Part shown: positions 58,300 through 64,000 of the stretch, piece by piece
Position numbering within the stretch: the stretch's first letter is position 1
Layout: each line of letters starts with the position of its first letter
NCBI GenBank assembly: GCA_947497185.1
Contig: CANMFL010000006.1
Span: forward strand, 1-64,000
Origin: an uncultured Paracoccaceae bacterium
GTDB lineage: Bacteria; Pseudomonadota; Alphaproteobacteria; Rhodobacterales; Rhodobacteraceae
DNA: 64,000 nucleotides
Direction: 5' to 3'
Notes under the pieces: model-generated
The model's input: only the letters and a program-made list of their open reading frames with translations
Databases searched by the model: none
Told to the model about the DNA's origin: nothing
Position numbers and translations under genes: made by a program

Positions 58300-58851
58300 A
58301 TGGCATCTGATTTCTACACCCATTTTCCGCTTCGCGCCAACCGCGTCCACGAAGCGTGCGGCCCAAGCGCGTTAGGCTTTGCTTTTGCCGTGGCCGGACA
58401 ACGGCGTGGGACTGCGCTTTGGGTCACAGAGGCGTGGCATGCGGGTCAGATTAATCCTGCGGGGTTCGCACCGTATTTTGATCCGCGCGACCTTTTGATT
58501 GCAAGGGGCAAGGACCAAACCGACGTTCTGGCAACTGCCGAAGAGGCGTTGCGTTCCGGTGCGATTGCCTTGACCGTCATCACTGTCACAAAACCGATTG
58601 GCCTGACCGAAGGGCGGCGTTTGCAGCTTGCGGCAGAGGCTGGGAAATCGATGGGCCTGTGCCTTGTCCCTGATGGCAAGGGCAGTAATGCTGCTGAAAC
58701 GCGGTGGCATTGTGAACCAATCTTTGACGCTGCGGACTCGACTCTTCAGCGGTGGGAAATTATTAAGAACAAATCAGGAACATTGGCAACTTGGATAGTA
58801 CGCTGGAATGTCGAGGCGCGTCGTATCACTGTGGTTTCCGAGGCTGGCTAG
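58300..58851 (+). CDS. imuA: ImuA (SulA/RecA-like mutagenesis protein)
   Basis: The 183-residue protein begins MASDFYTHFPLRANRVHEACGPSALGFAFAVAG and continues with GTALWVTEAWHAGQINPAGFAPYFDPRDLLIARGKDQTDVLATAEEALRSGAI. This is the alphaproteobacterial ImuA pattern: a RecA-fold remnant without a Walker A motif. It takes part in the ImuA-ImuB-DnaE2 mutasome, which carries out error-prone lesion bypass. It overlaps imuB by 44 bases. Confidence 0.87.
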   Translation: MASDFYTHFPLRANRVHEACGPSALGFAFAVAGQRRGTALWVTEAWHAGQINPAGFAPYFDPRDLLIARGKDQTDVLATAEEALRSGAIALTVITVTKPIGLTEGRRLQLAAEAGKSMGLCLVPDGKGSNAAETRWHCEPIFDAADSTLQRWEIIKNKSGTLATWIVRWNVEARRITVVSEAG

Positions 58852-60274
58852 CGACCGGTTTCTCAGATCGCGCACGATTGATGCGCCCTTTGCACTAACA
58901 CATCGGCAAGGCAACACAGAGCGGCTTTATTGTCTCAACGCAGCGGCATCGCAGCAAGGTTTGCATACCGGCATGGGCTATTCAGATGCGCGGGCCTTTT
59001 GCCTTGATCTACAAACGCACCCTGCTGATCCTGCGGGCGATCAGGCGTTTTTGAAGGTGCTGGCGCGCTGGGCGAAGCGGTATTGCCCGTGGGTCGGGTT
59101 AGAAGGTGCAGATGGGCTTGTACTGGATATCACGGGATCGGCGCATCTCTTTGGCGGCGAGGCACCGCTGTTGCATGATATACATCAGCGGGTGACACGT
59201 GCGGGCCTGTTTGTGCGCAGCGGTGTGGCTGATACCCGTGGGGCAGCGTGGGCGTTGGCGCATTACGGCAAAGGGATCGCGGCGCGGGCGCAGCAGTTGG
59301 ATGCGATTGGGCAGCTTCCCGTGGCGGCGCTGCGGTTGGATCAAAAACCGAGCATTGCCTTGCAACGCCTTGGCGTCAAATCAATCGGCGACCTGCATGC
59401 TTTGCCGCGTGCCACGATCACCCGCCGCTTTGGGCCAGAGGTTCTGCTGCGACTAGACCAAGCATTGGGCACGCAAGCCGAGACCATCTCGCCCTTACCA
59501 GATCCGCCCGCATATCAGGTCCGGCTTAGCCTGCCTGACCCGATTGGCCTGCAAGCGGATGTAATGGCCGGAACGGCACGACTGCTGAATCAGTTGTGCG
59601 AGAAGCTGACAGCGCAAGAGATGGGCGCACGTGTGCTGCAACTGTGTTTGCGCCGTGTGGACAAAGGAACCCAAGAGATCGAAATCCGGTTGGCCCGCGC
59701 CATGCGTGATCCCCACCGCATCCTGACGTTGTTCGAACGCGGCATCGGCGACATTGATGCGGGCTTTGGCATTGACCAGATGCGGCTCGTCGCGACCTTG
59801 GTGGAACCTGTGGTCGTGGAGCAGGTCACACATTCGCAGGTCGACGCGGGGGATAAGCTGGACGATTTGATCACGCGTATTGGCAACCGGATCGGCTTGG
59901 ATAACGTACAGCGGTTTTTACCCGCAGATAGCCACATTCCAGAGCGTAGTTTTATCGTGGCCCCTGCCGCATATTCGACGCCTGCAGGAAGGTGGGTCAG
60001 TCTGCGCGAACGCCCGATACAGATTTTCCCACCAGAACCGATCACAGGGGCAGGTGCCACACCGCCCGCATCCTTGCGGTGGCGGCGTATGTCGTTTCGG
60101 GTGGAACGTGCGACAGGCCCAGAGCGGATCGCGCCAGAGTGGTGGCTTTCGGACGAAAATTGGCGCTCTGGGGTACGCGATTACTGGAAGGTGGAAACCA
60201 AACAGGGGCGACGGCTCTGGCTGTTTTATACCCCGCAAAATCCCGCTTGGTTTGTGCAGGGGCAATTCGCATGA
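58808..60274 (+). CDS. imuB: ImuB (Y-family-polymerase-like protein)
   Basis: The 488-residue protein has the Y-family polymerase fold: RVVSLWFPRLASDRFLRSR, LVLDITGSAHLFGGEAPLLHDI, DTRGAAWALAHYG, SIGDLHALPRATITRRFG. The acidic catalytic residues of DinB are not conserved, as known for ImuB. It bridges DnaE2 and the beta clamp. The start overlaps the end of imuA by 44 bases, and its stop overlaps the dnaE2 ATG. Confidence 0.92.
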   Translation: MSRRVVSLWFPRLASDRFLRSRTIDAPFALTHRQGNTERLYCLNAAASQQGLHTGMGYSDARAFCLDLQTHPADPAGDQAFLKVLARWAKRYCPWVGLEGADGLVLDITGSAHLFGGEAPLLHDIHQRVTRAGLFVRSGVADTRGAAWALAHYGKGIAARAQQLDAIGQLPVAALRLDQKPSIALQRLGVKSIGDLHALPRATITRRFGPEVLLRLDQALGTQAETISPLPDPPAYQVRLSLPDPIGLQADVMAGTARLLNQLCEKLTAQEMGARVLQLCLRRVDKGTQEIEIRLARAMRDPHRILTLFERGIGDIDAGFGIDQMRLVATLVEPVVVEQVTHSQVDAGDKLDDLITRIGNRIGLDNVQRFLPADSHIPERSFIVAPAAYSTPAGRWVSLRERPIQIFPPEPITGAGATPPASLRWRRMSFRVERATGPERIAPEWWLSDENWRSGVRDYWKVETKQGRRLWLFYTPQNPAWFVQGQFA

Positions 60275-63200
60275 CCTACGCAGAGCTTTGTATCACCACG
60301 AACTTCACTTTCCTGACGGGGGCATCTCACCCTGAAGAAATCGTTGCGCGGGCAGCCGAGATCGGATTGCCAGCAATCGCCATCACGGACCGCAATTCAC
60401 TGGCAGGTGTCGTGCGGGCCTATTCAGCCCTTAATATATTGCACGAAGAGGCCGAAGACCCAGCGGCATTGCCAAAGCTAATCGTTGGGTGTCGTCTAGT
60501 CTTGAGGGATAGCCGCGTTGAATGGGTTGCGCTACCTTGCGACCGTGATGCCTATGCGCGGCTCAGCAGGCTTTTGACGTTGGGCAAAAGGCGGGCTGAA
60601 AAAGGGGAATGCCGTCTGGATCAGCACGACATTCTCGAAGGGTGTAGGGGGATGATTTTGATCGCCTTGCCGCAGGGCAATCTAAAGGACGACGCCCATC
60701 ATATCAAAGAGATGCAGCGGCGCTACCCCGGTCATGTATTTCTAGGCGCTGCCCCGCAGTATGACGGCAGCGACCAAGCCTATTTTGACGCTTGCGCTCA
60801 TCTGGCCCATCACACTGCCACGCCGATGGTCGCGGTTGGGGATGTCTTGATGCACCACGGCAGCCGCAGACAACTGGCCGATGTGCTGACCTGTATGCGC
60901 GAACATATCACAATCGACGACATCGGCACGCGCGCGCTTTTGAATGCGGAACGGCGGCTTAAAGGGCATGCCGATATGGCCCGCTTGTTTCGCAATCATC
61001 CTGCCGCGATCCGGCGGTCTTTGGAAATCGCGGCACGCTGTTCGTTTAACCTAAGTGAATTGTCATACGAGTACCCTGATGAAATCTCGAAAGAAGAAAG
61101 CCCGCAACAAAGGCTGACCCGCTTAACGTATGACGGTCTCAAGCGGCGTTATCCGAATGGGGCGACGAACAAGATCCATGCTCAGGTCAAAAAGGAATTG
61201 GCGCTGGTCGCAAAGCTGAAATTCCCGGCTTACTTTCTGACCGTCCATGACATTGTGCAGTTTGCCCGTTCGCAAGGTATCTTGTGCCAAGGGCGCGGAT
61301 CGGCAGCCAATTCCATCCTCTGTTATCTGCTGGGCATTACCGATGTCAGCCCCGACACGATCGCCATGGTCGTTGAACGGTTTGTCTCGGAATTCAGGGG
61401 CGAACCGCCGGACATTGATGTCGATTTCGAACATGAACGCCGCGAAGAGGTGATCCAGCATATTTACGAAAAATACGGGCGGCATCGTGCAGGGCTTTGT
61501 GCAACGGTGATCCATTTCAGATCTCGGGCTGCGATCCGCGAGGTAGGTAAGGTGATGGGGCTTAGTCAGGACGTGACGGCTGGCTTGTCAGGGCAAATCT
61601 GGGGCATGTCCGACGGTGGCGCTGATCCTGACAGAGTTCGCGAACTTGGCCTTGATCCGGCGGATCGGCGACTTGCGCAGACCATTCGTTTGATCGGCGA
61701 AATTATTGGTTTCCCGCGTCACCTGTCGCAACATGTTGGTGGGTTTGTAATCACCAAAGGACGGTTGGACGAACTTTGCCCGATTGCAAACGCCGCGATG
61801 GACGATCGGACGGTCATCGAATGGGACAAGGATGACATCGACGCCTTAGGTATTCTAAAGGTCGATATTCTGGGCCTAGGGATGTTGAGCTGTATTCGGA
61901 AATCGTTTGATCTACTTGCGCAGCATGAAAAGCGAACGTTTTCGATTGCGACCGTGCCGCAAGAAGATACCGCAACCTATGACATGCTCTGCGTGGCCGA
62001 TGCGGTTGGCGTTTTTCAGGTGGAAAGCCGCGCGCAGATGAATTTCCTGCCGCGAATGAAGCCCCGTGAATTTTATGATCTTGTGATCGAAGTCGCCATC
62101 GTGCGGCCTGGCCCCATTCAAGGCGGCATGGTCCAGCCCTATATCAAAAGGCGGCAGGGGTTAGAGCAACCCGAACCGTTTGGCAGCGCCTTGCAAGACG
62201 TGACGCGCAAAACGCTTGGCGTGCCTTTGTTCCAAGAACAAGCTATGCAGATTGCAGTCGTCGGCGCGGGCTTTTCACCAGAAGAAGCGGACCACCTCCG
62301 CAGGTCTTTGGCGTCGTTTCGCAGGATGGGAACAATCGGCACGTTCAAGGACAAGTTCGTTAATGGGATGCTCAAGAATGGTTATGATCTTGAAGTGGCC
62401 GAGCGGTGCTTTGGCCAGATCGAAGGGTTCGCTGATTATGGCTTCCCCGAAAGCCACGCTGCCGCCTTTGCCATGCTCGCTTATGTGTCTGCATGGCTCA
62501 AATGCCATCACCCTGCGATTTTCGCCTGCGCGTTGCTGAACTCGCAACCGATGGGGTTTTATGCGCCTGCCCAAATCGTGCGCGATGCGCGGGAACACCA
62601 GATAGAGGTGCGCCCGATCAGCGTGAACCACAGCGCGTGGGATAACACGCTGGAACGGCGGATGGATGGTGCATTGGCACTTAGGCTCGGGTTCCGTCAG
62701 ATCAAAGGCTTTAAAGAAGAAGACGCAGGATGGATCGTGGCAACGCGCGGCAACGGATATTCCGACCCCGAAGGTGTGTGGCTGCGGGCGGGGACCGCGC
62801 CTGCAACGCTGGAACGCTTGGCCGAAGCGGATGCATTCTGCGATATGGGGCTTAATCGGCGCGACGCGCTTTGGCAGGTCAAAGCGATCCGTGGGCAGCA
62901 GCCGTTGCCGCTATTCAATGACCGCATCGAAGGCGAAGGCATTGCAGAACCCTCTGTGAACCTGCCGAGCATGAACTTGGGCGAAGAAGTTGTCGAAGAT
63001 TACGTATCCTTGCGTCTGTCTCTGCGGGCCCATCCGATGGAGTTGTTACGCCCGTCGATGACGGGACTGACATCTCATGCCGAACTTGCCACTGCACCGT
63101 TACGCCCCACTACCGTCTGCGGGCTGGTGATTACACGGCAACGCCCCGGCACCGCTTCTGGCGTTATTTTTCTCACGCTCGAAGACGAGACAGGTGTGTC

Positions 63201-63495
63201 CAACGTTGTCGTTTGGCCCAAAGTGTACGAGCAGTTCCGCCGCATCGTTATGGGCGGGCGGTTGTTGCGCGTGACCGGATATCTCCAACGCGAAGGGATT
63301 GTCGTCCACCTGATCGCGCAGCAGATCGAGGATATGTCGCACGGCCTCACGGAACTTGGGCATCCTTTGGACGAGGCGATCGGCGAAACCCAGCCGCAAG
63401 CCGACGACACACCGCGTCCCCGCAAACACACCAGTCGCGCGATGCACCCCCGCGATCAGGCAAAACGGCTGTTCCCAAGTCGGGATTTTCATTGA
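60271..63495 (+). CDS. dnaE2: Error-prone DNA polymerase DnaE2
   Basis: The 1074-residue C-family polymerase starts MTYAELCITTNFTFLTGASHPEEIV with the PHP domain. The catalytic centre carries EPPDIDVDFEHERREEVIQHIYEKYGR, preceded by GRGSAANSILCYLLGITDV, and VEIAIVRPGPIQGGMVQPY-like sequence follows. The tail carries an OB-fold segment (GVIFLTLEDETGVSNVVVWP). It is shorter than replicative DnaE and lies in the standard imuA-imuB-dnaE2 order. A longer start at 59992 is rejected because it overlaps imuB. The polymerase performs damage-induced mutagenic bypass. Confidence 0.95.
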   Translation: MTYAELCITTNFTFLTGASHPEEIVARAAEIGLPAIAITDRNSLAGVVRAYSALNILHEEAEDPAALPKLIVGCRLVLRDSRVEWVALPCDRDAYARLSRLLTLGKRRAEKGECRLDQHDILEGCRGMILIALPQGNLKDDAHHIKEMQRRYPGHVFLGAAPQYDGSDQAYFDACAHLAHHTATPMVAVGDVLMHHGSRRQLADVLTCMREHITIDDIGTRALLNAERRLKGHADMARLFRNHPAAIRRSLEIAARCSFNLSELSYEYPDEISKEESPQQRLTRLTYDGLKRRYPNGATNKIHAQVKKELALVAKLKFPAYFLTVHDIVQFARSQGILCQGRGSAANSILCYLLGITDVSPDTIAMVVERFVSEFRGEPPDIDVDFEHERREEVIQHIYEKYGRHRAGLCATVIHFRSRAAIREVGKVMGLSQDVTAGLSGQIWGMSDGGADPDRVRELGLDPADRRLAQTIRLIGEIIGFPRHLSQHVGGFVITKGRLDELCPIANAAMDDRTVIEWDKDDIDALGILKVDILGLGMLSCIRKSFDLLAQHEKRTFSIATVPQEDTATYDMLCVADAVGVFQVESRAQMNFLPRMKPREFYDLVIEVAIVRPGPIQGGMVQPYIKRRQGLEQPEPFGSALQDVTRKTLGVPLFQEQAMQIAVVGAGFSPEEADHLRRSLASFRRMGTIGTFKDKFVNGMLKNGYDLEVAERCFGQIEGFADYGFPESHAAAFAMLAYVSAWLKCHHPAIFACALLNSQPMGFYAPAQIVRDAREHQIEVRPISVNHSAWDNTLERRMDGALALRLGFRQIKGFKEEDAGWIVATRGNGYSDPEGVWLRAGTAPATLERLAEADAFCDMGLNRRDALWQVKAIRGQQPLPLFNDRIEGEGIAEPSVNLPSMNLGEEVVEDYVSLRLSLRAHPMELLRPSMTGLTSHAELATAPLRPTTVCGLVITRQRPGTASGVIFLTLEDETGVSNVVVWPKVYEQFRRIVMGGRLLRVTGYLQREGIVVHLIAQQIEDMSHGLTELGHPLDEAIGETQPQADDTPRPRKHTSRAMHPRDQAKRLFPSRDFH

Positions 63496-63889
63496 GTGGA
63501 ACGGCGCGCTTAACATCGAATCCTGCGTTTCGTGCAGTTGATGCACGGAACGGGCACAAGGTATATGCAGTATTGCCATCGCTGCATTGCAGCATTTGTT
63601 GCCTGTTTAATGCGCGCCTGCTGGCGATAGGGCCTAAAAATCAGGCAGGCCGGCCTGACGCGTTTCCAAACGACCTTCCCGTTATTGCTTAAGGCGTCAT
63701 TTGGCGCGGACGGTCTACTTGCCTCTAATCAAGGGGCATCAGAGCCGGGCGAGGGCGAAATCATGGAAAATGAGACCTCTCGCAGGGCCGCAACATAAGC
63801 TGCGACAAAGCCGACCAGCGACCAATGCCTGCAAAATAGGCGGCCGCTTGGATCTGAATAGACCGCAGCCCAACTGGGGGACCGAACCT
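63496..63889. other. Intergenic region without supported gene
   Basis: No reading frame with similarity or a ribosome site is seen between dnaE2 and the partial binding-protein gene. The interval probably contains the promoter of the latter. No clear terminator could be identified. Confidence 0.6.
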
Positions 63890-64000
63890 TTGACTACGTC
63901 CAAGAAACTTCTTTCTACGATTTCAACTTTGACATTTATGACCGCAGCGAGCGGCGCTTATGCACAAGATTGCACCATTAAAGTTGGTGTACTTCACTCG
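63890..64000 (+). CDS. Start of a UrtA/FmdD-like branched-chain-type substrate-binding protein (partial)
   Basis: From a TTG at 63890 with GGGGGA about ten bases upstream the frame reads a signal peptide (TTSKKLLSTISTLTFMTAAS, then GAYA) followed by QDCTIKVGVLHS. IKVGVLHS is the standard mature N-terminus of urea and short-chain amide binding proteins of the UrtA/FmdD type. The gene runs off the right edge after 37 codons, so family assignment rests on the N-terminus only. An alternative start cannot be excluded. Confidence 0.6.
   Translation, partial: MTTSKKLLSTISTLTFMTAASGAYAQDCTIKVGVLHS

Noticed and set aside
59992..60270. Extension of dnaE2 to 1167 residues
   Set aside because: It overlaps imuB out of frame, and the PHP domain begins at the ATG at 60271.
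1..64000. CRISPR array
   Set aside because: No regularly spaced direct repeats were seen; the repeats present are IS ends, palindromes and paired hairpin elements.

Overview
The window looks like the chromosome of a marine alphaproteobacterium of the Rhodobacteraceae (Roseobacter group). The evidence is the complete PhyR-NepR-EcfG general stress module with its promoter signature, the imuA-imuB-dnaE2 mutagenesis cassette, operons dense with 1- and 4-base overlaps, many periplasmic-binding-protein ABC importers, and insertion-sequence debris. The genus cannot be fixed from sequence alone.

Layout. 1-2.7 kb is mobile-element wreckage: a phage-type integrase truncated at both ends, an IS3-family element (1026-2305) whose transposase is broken by a nonsense codon and by a 41-bp hairpin insert, and two copies of another transposase terminus. 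2.9-14.0 kb is a purine nucleoside/base catabolism and salvage locus: a PotABCD-type importer, an MtaD/TrzA-type deaminase, two M20 hydrolases, a nucleoside hydrolase, a phosphoribosyltransferase and adenine deaminase. 14.2-25.0 kb is the general stress region: phyR, nepR, ecfG and a HisKA_2 kinase, surrounded by small envelope/stress genes (DUF883-like, DUF1328, PLDc_N, CsbD, AI-2E transporter, PRC-barrel), most with a readable GGAAC-N16/17-NGTT promoter. A tRNA-Arg(UCU) lies inside.

25.2-42.2 kb is a large catabolic cluster. It holds an MFS carrier; a thiolase, DUF35 and acyl-CoA synthetase trio; a TIM-barrel isomerase; DhaL- and DhaK-type kinase subunits; a LacD-type class I aldolase; an aldehyde dehydrogenase; a GntR regulator; a FucI/AraA-like protein; a YnjBCDE-type importer; and a nucleoside-hydrolase-like enzyme. 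The natural reading is: import of a glycoside, release of the sugar, isomerisation to a ketose, phosphorylation, cleavage to dihydroxyacetone phosphate plus an aldehyde, and oxidation of the aldehyde. Matching operators GTTARTAC-N6-GTAYTAAC before 25241 and 29680 tie the parts together.

43.3-48.6 kb is the most unusual region. It encodes an M3-like zinc peptidase fused to a degenerate HlyC-like domain, an intact HlyC-type lysine acyltransferase, a 75-residue peptide with a double-glycine leader and a Gly/His/Cys-rich core, a type I secretion ABC exporter without a C39 peptidase domain, and an HlyD-type adaptor. It reads as a ribosomally made, probably fatty-acylated secreted peptide system. 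No RTX toxin gene is present in the window.

48.6-64 kb holds IS remnants, tRNA-Arg(ACG), a YejA-like binding protein, a DUF1800/DUF1501 pair, a glucosylglycerate-type osmolyte synthesis and phosphorolysis set, imuA-imuB-dnaE2, and the start of a UrtA-like binding protein cut by the right edge.
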